Source: JABDFW01 sp035550215
Lineage (GTDB): Bacteria; Bacteroidota; Bacteroidia; Chitinophagales; Chitinophagaceae
Assembly (NCBI GenBank): GCA_035550215.1
Contig: DASZPM010000013.1
Coordinates: 62,001 to 126,000 of the forward strand
Length of the DNA stretch: 64,000 nt
Direction: 5' to 3'
Part shown: positions 17,204-27,427 of the stretch, in pieces
Layout: every line of letters starts with the position of its first letter
Numbering within the stretch: position 1 is the first letter of the stretch
The notes under the pieces: generated by a model
Told to the model about the DNA's origin: nothing
The model's database searches: none
Seen by the model: the letters and a program-made list of their open reading frames with translations, nothing else
Made by a program: the position numbers and the translations under genes

Positions 17204-19009
17204 ATGATGAAGCCACTTTGCCTTTTTGTTATTTGCTCGTTTGCGTGTACGATGAATTTTGCACAAAAGGCGCATACGTTCAGCCTCGGGAAAAATGATT
17301 TTTTACTGGACGGCAAGCCATTTCAAATAATAAGTGGTGAAATGCACCCGGCGCGTATACCAAGAGAATACTGGCGCAATCGTATTCAAATGGCGAAGGC
17401 TATGGGCTGCAATACAATAGCGGCGTATATTTTTTGGAATTACCAGGAAACAAGCCCCGGCGTTTTTGATTTTACAACAGGCAATCACAATATAGCAGAG
17501 TTCATACGCATCTGCCAGGAAGAGGGTATGTGGGTGTTATTACGCCCCGGCCCCTATGTATGTGCCGAATGGGATTTTGGCGGGCTACCCACTTACCTGC
17601 TGAAAATACCCGATATAAAAGTTCGCTGTATGGATGAACGCTATATGCAGGCAGTAACCCGATATATCAAAAATCTTTCGCAGCAGGTAAAGCCATTGCT
17701 TTGTACAAATGGCGGGCCGATACTTATGACGCAGGTTGAAAATGAGTACGGCAGTTACGGCAATGATAAAACCTACCTTGAAGCACTGCGGAAATTGTGG
17801 CTGCAAAATGGCATAAATGTTCCTTTTTACACGGCGGATGGCCCCACCCCTTTTATGCTGGAAGCAGGTAATATTGACGGTGCCGCTATAGGCCTTGACA
17901 GCGGCACCAGCGACGGAGATTTTAACGAGGCGAAAAAAAGAAACCCCAATGTACCTGCCTTCAGCAGTGAAACATATCCCGGCTGGCTAACACACTGGAA
18001 GGAGAAATATGCCAAAACTGACACGGCCGATTTAAAAAAGGAGATGGAGTATTTATTGCAGCACCATAAATCATTTAATCTTTATGTAGTGCACGGGGGC
18101 ACCAATTTTGGCTTTACCGCAGGTGCAAATGCTTTTTCGCCAACACAATTTCAGCCTGATATAACAAGTTATGACTATGACGCGCCGATAACCGAGCAAG
18201 GGCAGCCTACGCCCAAGTATTATATGCTGCGCAACCTTATAAAGCAATATGTATCGTATAAAATTCCCGAGGTACCGGCAGCCCCAAAAACAATAACGAT
18301 ACCACTTGTAACACTCGCCCCGTTTACAACTATATGGAAAGAACTGCCTGCGCCCGTTACTTCACCACAGCCAAGGCCAATGGAATATTATGGCCAAAAC
18401 CAGGGACTAATATTATACCGTACAAAACTTATAGGCCACAAAAGTGGTACACTCACCATTACCGAGCCGCATGATTTTGCGATGATATTTATAGATGGTA
18501 AACTGGTTGACACCGTTTTTCGTGACGGTGGTAAGTGGAGTGTTAAGATACCTGAAACCGGCAGCAAATTTCCACAACTGGATATTTTGGTAGAGGGAAT
18601 GGGGCACATAAATTTTGCCCAATACATGATAGACAGGAAAGGTATTACAGATAGGGTAACCCTGAACGGTATGACGTTAATGAATTGGGATGTATTCCTG
18701 CTACCGATGGATGAAAAATTTATTGCCTCTCTTCATTCAAATGGCATACAAAACCCTCATGACGGTGTATTTTTTAAGGGAAGTTTTGATTTGACCGAAA
18801 CAGGGGACACTTATATAGACATGAGCAATTTTAAAAAAGGAATTGTATATATAAACGGCCACAACCTTGGCCGTTATTGGAACACCGGTCCGCAGTTTCA
18901 CCTGTATTGCCCTGCGGGGTGGCTAAAGAAAGGGAAGAATGATATTGTCGTGTTCGACTTTCATCAACAGGATGCAGCCGAAATACAAGGCGTACGAACG
19001 CTTGAGTGA
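17204..19009 (+). CDS. Glycoside hydrolase family 35 beta-galactosidase
   Basis: 601 residues with a signal peptide (about 1-20). The GH35 TIM barrel covers roughly 24-345: the family opening FLLDGKPFQIISGEMHPARI, the acid/base Glu181 in ENEYGSYG and the nucleophile Glu256 in SSETYPGW. The C-terminal beta-sandwich domains end with YINGHNLGRYWNTGPQ. The length fits bacterial GH35 enzymes. It hydrolyses terminal beta-galactose, probably in the periplasm. The start could be 17204 or 17207 (MMK). No transporter or regulator is adjacent. Confidence 0.92.
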   Translation: MMKPLCLFVICSFACTMNFAQKAHTFSLGKNDFLLDGKPFQIISGEMHPARIPREYWRNRIQMAKAMGCNTIAAYIFWNYQETSPGVFDFTTGNHNIAEFIRICQEEGMWVLLRPGPYVCAEWDFGGLPTYLLKIPDIKVRCMDERYMQAVTRYIKNLSQQVKPLLCTNGGPILMTQVENEYGSYGNDKTYLEALRKLWLQNGINVPFYTADGPTPFMLEAGNIDGAAIGLDSGTSDGDFNEAKKRNPNVPAFSSETYPGWLTHWKEKYAKTDTADLKKEMEYLLQHHKSFNLYVVHGGTNFGFTAGANAFSPTQFQPDITSYDYDAPITEQGQPTPKYYMLRNLIKQYVSYKIPEVPAAPKTITIPLVTLAPFTTIWKELPAPVTSPQPRPMEYYGQNQGLILYRTKLIGHKSGTLTITEPHDFAMIFIDGKLVDTVFRDGGKWSVKIPETGSKFPQLDILVEGMGHINFAQYMIDRKGITDRVTLNGMTLMNWDVFLLPMDEKFIASLHSNGIQNPHDGVFFKGSFDLTETGDTYIDMSNFKKGIVYINGHNLGRYWNTGPQFHLYCPAGWLKKGKNDIVVFDFHQQDAAEIQGVRTLE

Positions 19010-19087
19010 TAAAAATGTTAACCGCACCAACCAGCAGGCGTAATAAATGATGAAGAACACTTGCCGGATGGTGCGGAAAAAAGGCCT

Positions 19088-21472
19088 CTATATCCCTGCA
19101 GGCCATTTCCAGTTCTTTACCTCCGGCATATCTTCTCCATGTTCGCAAATGTATTGCTTGTGTTCAATAAGCTTATTTTGCATTTCCTGTTTCAGGTAAG
19201 CACATGTATCGCCCAATTGCGGCAAACGGTCTATTACATCCTGCACCAGGTGAAAACGGTCAAGGTCATTCAAAACCGTCATATCAAAAGGCGTCGTAAT
19301 AGTGCCTTCTTCCTTATACCCGCGTACATGAATATTCCCGTGGTTGGTGCGGCGGTATGTTAACCGGTGTATAAGCCATGGGTAGCCATGAAAAGCAAAA
19401 ATGATTGGCTTGTCTTTAGTGAACAGCATGTCGAAGTCTTTATCGCTTAGCCCATGCGGATGTTCCGTTGAGGGCTGCAGTTTCATCAGGTCAATAACAT
19501 TTACCACCCGTATCACCAGTTGAGGAATGGATTTCCGCAATATTGATACAGCCGCAAGTGTTTCCAACGTTGGCACGTCCCCGGCGCAGGCCATTACCAA
19601 ATCCGGTTCTTTATCTTTATCATTACTTGCCCACTCCCAAATACCAATGCCCTTTGTGCAGTGTACAACAGCCTCATGCATGCTAAGCCATTGCGGGGCG
19701 GGGTGTTTGGCGGCAATCACCACGTTTACATAATGGCGGCTGCGCAGGCAATGGTCCATTACAGACAACAGGCAATTAGCGTCGGGCGGAAGGTACACCC
19801 TTACAATCTCAGCCTTTTTATTTATTACATGGTCAATAAAACCGGGGTCCTGGTGCGTAAATCCATTATGGTCCTGCCGCCAAACATGCGATGAAAGTAT
19901 ATAGTTAAGCGAAGCAATTTTTCTGCGCCAGGCAAGCCCGTTGGTCACTTTCAGCCATTTGGCATGCTGGTTAAACATCGAATCAACTATATGTATAAAA
20001 GCCTCATAACTGTTAAACACGCCATGCCTGCCTGTTAACAGGTAACCTTCAAGCCAGCCTTCGCACTGGTGCTCACTTAAAACTTCCATCACACGTCCCT
20101 CGTGGCTTAAAAGTTCATCCTCCGGAATTATTTCTCCTTCCCACTGCCTTTCCGTTGCTTCAAACACTGCATTTAGCTTATTGCTCAGCGTTTCATCGGG
20201 GCCAAAAATTCTGAAGTTGCGTACAGGCTGGTTTAACTTTACCACGTCCCGCAAAAACCTGCCGAGGTTAAGCATGTCAGAAGCTTCAACACCGCCGGGT
20301 TCAGTTACGTTAACAGCATATTGGGTGTAATCAGGCATTACCAGTTCACGCAGTAGCAAACCGCCGTTTGCATGCGGGTTAGCGCCCATCCGCCGTTCAC
20401 CGGCGGGCGCAAGTTCTCTCAAAGAGCCCATTAATCTTCCGTTCTCATCAAAAAGCTCCTGTGGCCTGTAGCTTTTAAACCAGTCCTCCAGTTGCCTTAA
20501 ATGCGCGGCATTTTGCGCAGGGTCTGTTATCGGTACCTGGTGCGCATGAAAGCTGCCTTCCACGGGTATGCCATCCACTTCTTTTGGGCCTGTCCATCCT
20601 TTTGGGCTTCTTAAAATAATCATCGGCCACATAGGTCGCTGATAGTTTTTATTACCCTGTGCCGATTGTTTAATTGCCCTTATATCCGCCAGTACCTCAT
20701 CAAGCGTATCTGCCATTAGGCGATGCATTTTTTGCGGCTCATCACCTTCCACAAAATATGGTTTCCACCCGTAGCCTGTAAACAGAGAATTGAGTTCGTC
20801 ATGACTGATTCTTGCAAGAATGGTAGGATTTGCAATTTTATACCCGTTTAAATGCAGCACAGGTAATACCACGCCATCTGTTAACGGGTTTAAGAATTTG
20901 TTGGAATGCCATGCAGTTGCCAGCGGGCCGGTTTCAGCTTCTCCATCACCCACCACGCATGTAACAATCAAACCGGGATTATCCAACACCGCACCAAAGG
21001 CATGACTTAACGAGTAGCCAAGTTCGCCTCCTTCATGTATGGAGCCGGGACATTCCGGTGACACATGGGAAGGAATGCCACCAGGGTGAGAAAACTGTTT
21101 GCAAAGCCTTCTGAGGCCTTCTTCATCCTCGCCTATGTGAGGATATATTTCAGAATAAGTTCCTTCGAGATATGTATTGGCTACTAAAGCAGGGCCGCCG
21201 TGCCCCGGTCCTGAAATATAAATCATGTCAAGATCATACTGCTTTATCACACGGTTCAAATGTGCGTATATAAAGTTTTGCCCGGGTGTTGTTCCCCAAT
21301 GGCCCAGTAACATACGCTTGATGTGCTCCGGCTTTAACGGCTCTTTCATCAAAGGGTTTGCCTGCAGGTATATTTGCCCGACGGAAAGATAATTGGCTGC
21401 CCGCCAGTAGGCGTCCATTTTGTCTAAAAGTTCCTGTGATACGGCTGCGTCCTTTTTAATAATGTTTTGCAT
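19088..21472 (-). CDS. xfp: Phosphoketolase (xylulose-5-phosphate/fructose-6-phosphate)
   Basis: 794 residues, full length for the XFP family. It has the N-terminal LLGHWGTTPGQNFIYAHLNR, GPGHGGPALVANTYLEGTY, HPGGIPSHVSPECPGSIHEG, and the thiamine-diphosphate-binding motif GDGEAETGPLATAWHSNKF. All core blocks appear intact. The enzyme cleaves xylulose-5-P (and possibly fructose-6-P) to acetyl-phosphate plus a shorter sugar phosphate. The acetate kinase gene lies 9 bases upstream in the same operon and would convert the acetyl-phosphate to acetate and ATP. Confidence 0.95.
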   Translation of the reverse strand: MQNIIKKDAAVSQELLDKMDAYWRAANYLSVGQIYLQANPLMKEPLKPEHIKRMLLGHWGTTPGQNFIYAHLNRVIKQYDLDMIYISGPGHGGPALVANTYLEGTYSEIYPHIGEDEEGLRRLCKQFSHPGGIPSHVSPECPGSIHEGGELGYSLSHAFGAVLDNPGLIVTCVVGDGEAETGPLATAWHSNKFLNPLTDGVVLPVLHLNGYKIANPTILARISHDELNSLFTGYGWKPYFVEGDEPQKMHRLMADTLDEVLADIRAIKQSAQGNKNYQRPMWPMIILRSPKGWTGPKEVDGIPVEGSFHAHQVPITDPAQNAAHLRQLEDWFKSYRPQELFDENGRLMGSLRELAPAGERRMGANPHANGGLLLRELVMPDYTQYAVNVTEPGGVEASDMLNLGRFLRDVVKLNQPVRNFRIFGPDETLSNKLNAVFEATERQWEGEIIPEDELLSHEGRVMEVLSEHQCEGWLEGYLLTGRHGVFNSYEAFIHIVDSMFNQHAKWLKVTNGLAWRRKIASLNYILSSHVWRQDHNGFTHQDPGFIDHVINKKAEIVRVYLPPDANCLLSVMDHCLRSRHYVNVVIAAKHPAPQWLSMHEAVVHCTKGIGIWEWASNDKDKEPDLVMACAGDVPTLETLAAVSILRKSIPQLVIRVVNVIDLMKLQPSTEHPHGLSDKDFDMLFTKDKPIIFAFHGYPWLIHRLTYRRTNHGNIHVRGYKEEGTITTPFDMTVLNDLDRFHLVQDVIDRLPQLGDTCAYLKQEMQNKLIEHKQYICEHGEDMPEVKNWKWPAGI

Positions 21473-21481
21473 AGTTGTAAT

Positions 21482-22624
21482 TTATGTATGTGCTAATAAT
21501 TGCTTTGTAAGCTTCGCCATCATATATTCTTCATTCGTGGCCATTACGTACACCCTGATGGAGCTTTTGGCTGGCGAAATAATTTCGTTGTTTTGCTTAT
21601 TGGCTTTCTTATCAATATTAATACCCAGGTATTGCAGCCCCTCGCAAACCTTTTCGCGAATACGTGGGGCATGCGCACCGATGCCGCCAGTAAAAACCAG
21701 GGTATCTATTCCCCCCAGCACTGCTGTGTAGGCACCTATATATTTTTTTACATCGTAACAAAAAAGGTCAATCGCTTCAGCAGCCCTTACGTTTTTGCTT
21801 TTAAGCAATTGCTGCATATCGGCACTTATACCGGACAAACCCAGCAATCCTGATTGCCGGTTAACCAGTTTGTTAAATTTTGCGGGAGTCAGTTTTTCTT
21901 TAGCCATCATATACCAGGCAACACCCGGGTCAAGGTCTCCAGTGCGTGTTCCCATTACCAGGCCGCCGGTAGGCGTAAAGCCCATAGATGTGTCAACGCT
22001 CTTGCCGTTTTTTACGGCAGTTATGCTGGCCCCATTGCCCAAATGCGCTATAACAACTTTGCCTTTGCCCCTGTACACCGCATCAACCTTTTTCAAGGAG
22101 TGCATAATATACGTGTAAGAGAGGCCGTGAAACCCGTACTTTTTTATACCTTTTTTGTAATACGCCTGCGGCAGGGGTAACAAACGGGCTGTTTTAGGCA
22201 TGCTGCTGTGAAAGGCTGTATCAAAACAAGCAACCTGTTTTACGTAGGGTAAATGCTTTTTAACTGCTTTTATAAGCATAATTTCACCGGGCAGATGCTC
22301 AGGATCATATTCGGTAAATTGTGTTAATTGTTTGAGTAATGCTGAAGTAATAATTTGCGGCTTACTGTAATGCATGCCCTGTACAACACGGTGTGTTGCT
22401 GTTGAAATATTACTTAAAAGATTCTGCTGCTCAAGCCAGGTTAATAAAAATAATGCAGCTTCCTGTATTTCTTTTGCATGTACTTTTATAGCTCCATTAC
22501 CCGGTATAATAAGCCTGCAGTCTTTCGTACCAATTCTTTCAATATTACCGCCAGTTTTTCTTTTGAGTGAATTATCAAAAATGGCAAATTTTATACTTGA
22601 TGAGCCTCCGTTAATTATTAACAT
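21482..22624 (-). CDS. ackA: Acetate kinase
   Basis: 380 residues from ATG 22624. An ATG 27 bases upstream would add nine residues ahead of the conserved first strand MLIINGGSSSIKFAIF. The ASKHA kinase motifs are present: NGGSSSIK (phosphate loop), KYGFHGLSY with the catalytic His, HLGNGASI, GLVMGTRTGDLDPG with the catalytic Arg, and TGGIGAHAP. It interconverts acetyl-phosphate plus ADP with acetate plus ATP. It is the first gene of a two-gene operon with phosphoketolase, giving a short route from pentose phosphates to ATP that bypasses pyruvate. Confidence 0.95.
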   Translation of the reverse strand: MLIINGGSSSIKFAIFDNSLKRKTGGNIERIGTKDCRLIIPGNGAIKVHAKEIQEAALFLLTWLEQQNLLSNISTATHRVVQGMHYSKPQIITSALLKQLTQFTEYDPEHLPGEIMLIKAVKKHLPYVKQVACFDTAFHSSMPKTARLLPLPQAYYKKGIKKYGFHGLSYTYIMHSLKKVDAVYRGKGKVVIAHLGNGASITAVKNGKSVDTSMGFTPTGGLVMGTRTGDLDPGVAWYMMAKEKLTPAKFNKLVNRQSGLLGLSGISADMQQLLKSKNVRAAEAIDLFCYDVKKYIGAYTAVLGGIDTLVFTGGIGAHAPRIREKVCEGLQYLGINIDKKANKQNNEIISPAKSSIRVYVMATNEEYMMAKLTKQLLAHT

Positions 22625-22816
22625 ACAACCATTATTAAATATACACAGCAATAATATTACCGAAACATTGTAAAGGTAAAAACGATAATAATTAACCGGG
22701 AAGATTATATAAGATTAACGATTCCCCTTTGCAGGCCGAAGGTTATAATATTTACTACGCAGGCCCTTTATATTGGCGCAATAACCAATTGCAGGAACTG
22801 GTCTATTTGGGGTATG

Positions 22817-23032
22817 TTATTGTTCAACAAGGTCCGTAATGTTTACATTTAAAGCTTTGCTTATTTTCTGCAAGGTTAATAATGTAACATTTGTTTTACC
22901 AGCTTCAATTCTTGACATGCTGGCCTTTTCAAAATTGCACATAATTGCAAGGTCATTTTGCGACAGGTTTCTTCCTGTCCGGATCCTCCTGATATTGGCC
23001 CCTACTGTAACAAGTAAATGCAACTCATTCAT
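22817..23032 (-). CDS. Small XRE-type helix-turn-helix regulator
   Basis: 71 residues, almost entirely a Cro/CI-type HTH: IRRIRTGRNLSQNDLAIMCN (first helices), then FEKASMSRIEAGKTN (recognition helix) and a closing helix. There is no effector domain. It lies 192 bases upstream of ackA in the same direction, so it may control the acetate kinase-phosphoketolase operon; that is a context inference only. Confidence 0.85.
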   Translation of the reverse strand: MNELHLLVTVGANIRRIRTGRNLSQNDLAIMCNFEKASMSRIEAGKTNVTLLTLQKISKALNVNITDLVEQ

Positions 23033-23124
23033 AATAGCAATTCTGTAAATATCAGCAAGTTATCCAGAACAATTGTTGTCATGTAATACAACAATTCCAC
23101 CAATCAATTGATTTCTTCCAATTT

Positions 23125-23658
23125 TTAATATTTCGGCCAATTATCCTGTAATCCGCTTTGTAATTTCCTCACCCGCGCTTTAATTGATGGTATATTTTCT
23201 TTTTCAAGCTTCAGGAGCAACCCCGTTAAAGCAATGTTATTGCAGGGGTTAATTTTCGTCAACTCAAAAAGCCCCTGCAACGAGTTAACCCTTACAATAT
23301 TTGAATTCGTTTTATCCATGGCCCAATTTGTTAATATATCCCAGCTAAATCTTAATTCTTCTACGTTTAAACAAAGCAATGGTATTAATTGTGCTATGTG
23401 CCATTTTATCTCCTTATGAGTAACAGATTCCGCAAGGGATAACACCTCATGTTTATGCGTTGCCAGCAGCAACGGGTTTTTAACAGAAATTTTTTCTACC
23501 GCGTCTGCTGCGCACATAGCCACCACCCTGTTACTGCTGTATACAAGTGAAAAAAGCTGGTCAAAGTCGTGCTGGCTTTCTACCATTGTTACGGCGATAC
23601 TACCGTTACCCGTTGAGCGCAGATCACCGCCCCTTAATAGTTTCTCAAAATCTTTCAT
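23125..23658 (-). CDS. HEAT-repeat-like helical protein
   Basis: 177 residues, all-helical, with repeating helix pairs such as SSNRVVAMCAADAVEKISVK and IVRVNSLQGLFELTKINP and a closing SIKARVRKLQ. This resembles short HEAT/ARM repeat proteins. No catalytic motif is visible. The N-terminus (KLLRGGDLRSTGNG) resembles small Bacteroidota proteins encoded beside stress genes. It is probably a protein-binding scaffold; its partner is unknown. Confidence 0.65.
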   Translation of the reverse strand: MKDFEKLLRGGDLRSTGNGSIAVTMVESQHDFDQLFSLVYSSNRVVAMCAADAVEKISVKNPLLLATHKHEVLSLAESVTHKEIKWHIAQLIPLLCLNVEELRFSWDILTNWAMDKTNSNIVRVNSLQGLFELTKINPCNNIALTGLLLKLEKENIPSIKARVRKLQSGLQDNWPKY

Positions 23659-23791
23659 CAGGTAAATAAAAAATAAAATTATTTATCGCTTATTAAAAAA
23701 AACATGACTACAATCATGTTATAAGCTAACCACTGGCATTAATTGTGATGGAATATTTAGCCTTATTTTACTATTCCCCAAAAATTGTTTT

Positions 23792-24439
23792 ATGGTACAG
23801 CCGCTAATAAATTATTACAAAAGAAAATCGCTTTACCGGGTAACGGTAAACAGCGCTGAAACAAATAACCTGCGTAGTGTGCATTTACCAGGCCCAACAA
23901 AGCATAAAGCGATAAAACCGCCCAAAAAACAGGATGTCGGGCATGTTATAGCCATGTACGCCTTTTCAATATTTGAACTTAACAGAGACGATGTTAGCAG
24001 TTCACCTTCTTTCCCCAAACATTTTATTTGCAGTCACTTATTACCTGATGAGCAAACCAAAGTAAACAATGCCGTTAAACTATTTCACCAGGTAAAAGAA
24101 GATAACAGGGCAGCAAGGCTCGGCAAGGTTACGGTTAACAGTGTATCAGAATACCTGTCGGAGTTTAACAATATTGAAAATGAAGTGATAGCAGTATCAA
24201 AGATTTACAGGGGAGAACAAATAATATTTGTGTACAACGCCTCGTCGACTGAAGCCAAAGAAAAATTTATAAAACTGGACGGCCTGGCAAACCGTAGCGT
24301 GTGCCAGCTAACCGCCTTATATGGTTATGACTCATGCAGCAGGGTAAATATAAACCGCGCCACCGTTAACGCGCAGGATTTAGTGTATCTTAAACTTTAT
24401 TTAAAGCCGCGGCACCTGGTTATTCTAAGTTTCCCATAG
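23792..24439 (+). CDS. Unknown protein with a possible amylase-type C-terminal beta domain
   Basis: 215 residues without signal peptide or membrane segment. The N-terminal 90 residues match nothing I know. Residues about 125-215 run VIAVSKIYRGEQIIFVYNAS, then DLVYLKLYLKPRHLVILSFP. The IxRxYRGEQxxxVYNxS pattern and the final LKLYLKPxxLVIL strand resemble the beta-sandwich that closes GH13 amylases, but no catalytic barrel is present. It could be a remnant of a larger enzyme, a stand-alone carbohydrate-binding protein or a chance resemblance. It sits between stress and transport genes rather than sugar genes. Confidence 0.55.
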   Translation: MVQPLINYYKRKSLYRVTVNSAETNNLRSVHLPGPTKHKAIKPPKKQDVGHVIAMYAFSIFELNRDDVSSSPSFPKHFICSHLLPDEQTKVNNAVKLFHQVKEDNRAARLGKVTVNSVSEYLSEFNNIENEVIAVSKIYRGEQIIFVYNASSTEAKEKFIKLDGLANRSVCQLTALYGYDSCSRVNINRATVNAQDLVYLKLYLKPRHLVILSFP

Positions 24440-24558
24440 CAGGTATCTATCCCTTACTTACCAATAAAAATCATGTGGCTGCGTGACTGCTGTCACATTT
24501 TCTTCTTTCATAAAATTACAAGTTTGTATTATTATTAAACACGCTTAAACAAAATGTT

Positions 24559-24774
24559 ATGAAAGCAAATATTGGTAATATTGACAGGCTGGTAAGGCTG
24601 GCAGCCGCGCTGATCATTACGTTTCTTTTCATTTTTAAATTAATTCCCGGCATTGCTGGATTGATTTTACTTGTGGTAGCAGCTATATTTTTGTTAACAA
24701 GTATTGCTGGCACCTGCCCTTTATACAGTATATTTGGCATTACTACGCGTTTTAAGAAGAGAAAAGAGGCGTAG
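24559..24774 (+). CDS. DUF2892 small inner-membrane protein
   Basis: 71 residues. It matches the YgaP-type DUF2892 fold: the N-terminal KANIGNIDRLVRLAAALIIT, a second hydrophobic helix (GLILLVVAAIFLLTSIAGTC) and the conserved closing CPLYSIFGI. It forms a two-helix membrane hairpin of unknown function. It ends 8 bases before the P-type ATPase start and is probably in one transcript with it. Confidence 0.9.
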   Translation: MKANIGNIDRLVRLAAALIITFLFIFKLIPGIAGLILLVVAAIFLLTSIAGTCPLYSIFGITTRFKKRKEA

Positions 24775-24782
24775 TATAATGC

Positions 24783-27314
24783 ATGGATGGCCAGGAAAAG
24801 TTACCCGCTTTTTGGGCATACACCCCTAACGATATATTTGCAAAGCTGCATACCGGCCTCGCCGGGTTAAGTGGAAGCGACGCCATAATGAGGATGCCGC
24901 ATGCCGGCGCTGAACTGAATAAAAACAACCGGTTTAAAAGTTTGCTTTTATTTGCAGCACAGTTTAAAAGCCCTGTTACGGTGCTTTTAATGGCAGCCGC
25001 AGTAGTTTCCTTCTTCCTGGGTGACAAGCCTGATACCTACATTATTTTTTCTATTATTTTAATCAGTGGCGTATTAGGGTACTGGCAGGAAAAAGGCGCA
25101 TCCGGCGCTGTAAGCAAATTGCTGGCACTGGTAAAACTGACCGCAACTGTAAAAAGAGACAGTACTGAAAAAGAAATACCTGTTGATGAAGTAGTACCCG
25201 GCGATATTGTTCTGTTAACAGCCGGCGACATAGTACCGTGTGACGGGTTGATTATTTCATCCAACGAATTATTTGCCGACGAGGCGGCTTTCACAGGGGA
25301 AACCTTCCCGGTGGAAAAAAAGCCATGTGTCATCGAGGCTTCCGCAGCCCTTTCCAAACGAAGCAATGCTGTGTTCCTTGGCTCTCACATTGTAAGTGGC
25401 AGCGGCATTATAATAGCCGTTAATACAGGTTCCAATACTGAATTTGGCGCTATTTCAAAACACCTTGAAAGCAGGCATCCCGAAACTGATTTCGAGAAAG
25501 GCATCAGGCGCTTTGGTTACCTGTTAATGGAAATTACGCTGGTGCTGGTTGTGATAATTTTAGGTATAAACTTACTGTTAAAGAAACCAGTGTTAGATTC
25601 ATTTTTATTTGCACTTGCCATCGCAGTTGGACTAACCCCGCAGTTACTTCCTGCCATAATAAGCATAAACCTCGCTAAAGGCGCCCGCCGTATGGCTGAA
25701 GTAAAAGTGATTGTAAAAAAATTAAGCGCTATAGAAAATTTCGGAAGCATGAATATCTTCTGCTCCGATAAAACCGGCACTTTAACTATGGGTAAGGTAA
25801 AAGTGCAGGGAACCTACAATACTATGGGTGAAGCATGCGAAGAAACATTGCTGTACGCTGCCCTGAACGCGAGTTTTCAAAAAGGATTTGATAATCCCAT
25901 TGATGATGCTATTTGCGAAGCCAATACGCAAAACCTGCAAGAATATACGCTTATAAATGAAATACCCTATGATTTTATCCGGAAGAGGCTGAGTATCTTG
26001 GCCACTGATGGCACCACGTGCATAATGATATGTAAAGGTGCCTTGAAAAATATTATGGAAATATGTGATACCGCTGAAACTGGGAATGGTGAAATTGTGC
26101 CCATTGCAAATATATCGGCAAAGATTGAAGAGCGCTTTGAATCATTTAGCGCTGCGGGTTTCAGAACGTTGGGTGTTGCGTACAAACGTATGCAAAATGC
26201 CGCGTCAATAACAAAGGCGGATGAGCAACTAATGACGTTTAAGGGTTTTGTTACCTTATACGACCCGCCCAAACCAGGCATAAGCGATACAATTGCCAAA
26301 TTAACTGCGCAGGGTATTGCCCTTAAAATAATTACCGGCGACAATGTACTTGTTGCGAAGCACCTGGGCGAATCGCTGGGTTTTAAAAATACAGATGTTA
26401 TTACCGGTGACGACTTACACAACATGAGCGACCGGGCGTTGCTGCACAGGGCGCTTACAGTGAAGATATTTGCAGAAATTGAGCCCAACCAGAAAGAACG
26501 CATCATTCTCGCCCTTAAAAAGTCCGGTAATGTAGTGGGTTATATGGGAGACGGCATAAATGATGTTACTGCGCTGCATGCTGCCGACATTGGCATTTCA
26601 GTGGCATCCGCCGTAGATATAGCGAAAGGCGCTGCGGACATAGTGCTGCTTGATAACGACCTTGAGGTATTGATAAAGGGCGTAAATGAGGGACGTATAA
26701 CATTTGCCAACACGCTCAAATACATTTTTATGGCTACCAGCGCAAATTTTGGAAACATGTTTAGTATGTCCGCGGCGTCCGCGTTTTTATCTTTTCTTCC
26801 TTTAATGCCACGCCAAATACTGCTTACAAATTTGTTGACAGATATTCCTGAAATGACGATTGCAACTGATAACACTGACGCGGCGATGGTAAACAAACCC
26901 CGCAAATGGGATATTGGATTTATTAAAAAGTTCATGGTCACGTTCGGACTTTTAAGCTCGTTTTTTGACTTCGTAACTTTCGGTGTTCTGTTGTTGCTGC
27001 TGCATGCCAACGAGCAGCAATTTCAAACAGGCTGGTTTGTAGAATCAGTAGTGTCAGCAACGCTGATAGTGCTTGTTATAAGAACAAGAAACTTCTTTCT
27101 TAAAAGCAAGCCGGGCAAATATCTTTTGTTGGCTACCCTGGCTATCGTAATATTTACCTTATTACTTCCGGCTTTTCCCTTCTCCGGCATTTTTGATTTT
27201 GTCCCTCTTCCTGCTGTATATTATGTTTATATAATTGCTGTGGTTATCCTGTATTTAGGGGTGGCAGAAATTGTAAAGGCGGTTTTTTACAGGCAACTCA
27301 GCAAAAAGAGGTAA
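24783..27314 (+). CDS. mgtA: Mg2+-transporting P-type ATPase (MgtA/MgtB-like)
   Basis: 843 residues. All P-type landmarks are present: the actuator motif FTGETFPVEKKP, the phosphorylation site CSDKTGTLTMGK, DPPKPG and ITGDNVLVAKHL in the nucleotide/phosphorylation domain, and MGDGINDVTALHAADIGISV in the hinge. The PQLLPAIISINLAKGARRMA segment, the DNPIDDAI motif and the overall length fit the magnesium-importing MgtA/MgtB group (P3B) better than Ca2+ or heavy-metal pumps. About ten membrane helices are expected in the inner membrane. It follows DUF2892 by 8 bases. Substrate assignment is by family resemblance only. Confidence 0.87.
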   Translation: MDGQEKLPAFWAYTPNDIFAKLHTGLAGLSGSDAIMRMPHAGAELNKNNRFKSLLLFAAQFKSPVTVLLMAAAVVSFFLGDKPDTYIIFSIILISGVLGYWQEKGASGAVSKLLALVKLTATVKRDSTEKEIPVDEVVPGDIVLLTAGDIVPCDGLIISSNELFADEAAFTGETFPVEKKPCVIEASAALSKRSNAVFLGSHIVSGSGIIIAVNTGSNTEFGAISKHLESRHPETDFEKGIRRFGYLLMEITLVLVVIILGINLLLKKPVLDSFLFALAIAVGLTPQLLPAIISINLAKGARRMAEVKVIVKKLSAIENFGSMNIFCSDKTGTLTMGKVKVQGTYNTMGEACEETLLYAALNASFQKGFDNPIDDAICEANTQNLQEYTLINEIPYDFIRKRLSILATDGTTCIMICKGALKNIMEICDTAETGNGEIVPIANISAKIEERFESFSAAGFRTLGVAYKRMQNAASITKADEQLMTFKGFVTLYDPPKPGISDTIAKLTAQGIALKIITGDNVLVAKHLGESLGFKNTDVITGDDLHNMSDRALLHRALTVKIFAEIEPNQKERIILALKKSGNVVGYMGDGINDVTALHAADIGISVASAVDIAKGAADIVLLDNDLEVLIKGVNEGRITFANTLKYIFMATSANFGNMFSMSAASAFLSFLPLMPRQILLTNLLTDIPEMTIATDNTDAAMVNKPRKWDIGFIKKFMVTFGLLSSFFDFVTFGVLLLLLHANEQQFQTGWFVESVVSATLIVLVIRTRNFFLKSKPGKYLLLATLAIVIFTLLLPAFPFSGIFDFVPLPAVYYVYIIAVVILYLGVAEIVKAVFYRQLSKKR

Positions 27315-27427
27315 TCACAGCATTTTAATTACCGATTGTTTTTGCAGCATACCGGCACATGATAATTATTAGCCTTTTAAATGATGTATCTCAATAATTT
27401 CATTTTACCGCAGGTGTAAGTTGCAGC

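Noticed and set aside
19022..19076. Inverted repeat CCGCACCA/TGGTGCGG between the GH35 and phosphoketolase genes as a terminator
   Set aside because: The loop is 39 bases and no good T run follows on the needed strand, so support is too weak.
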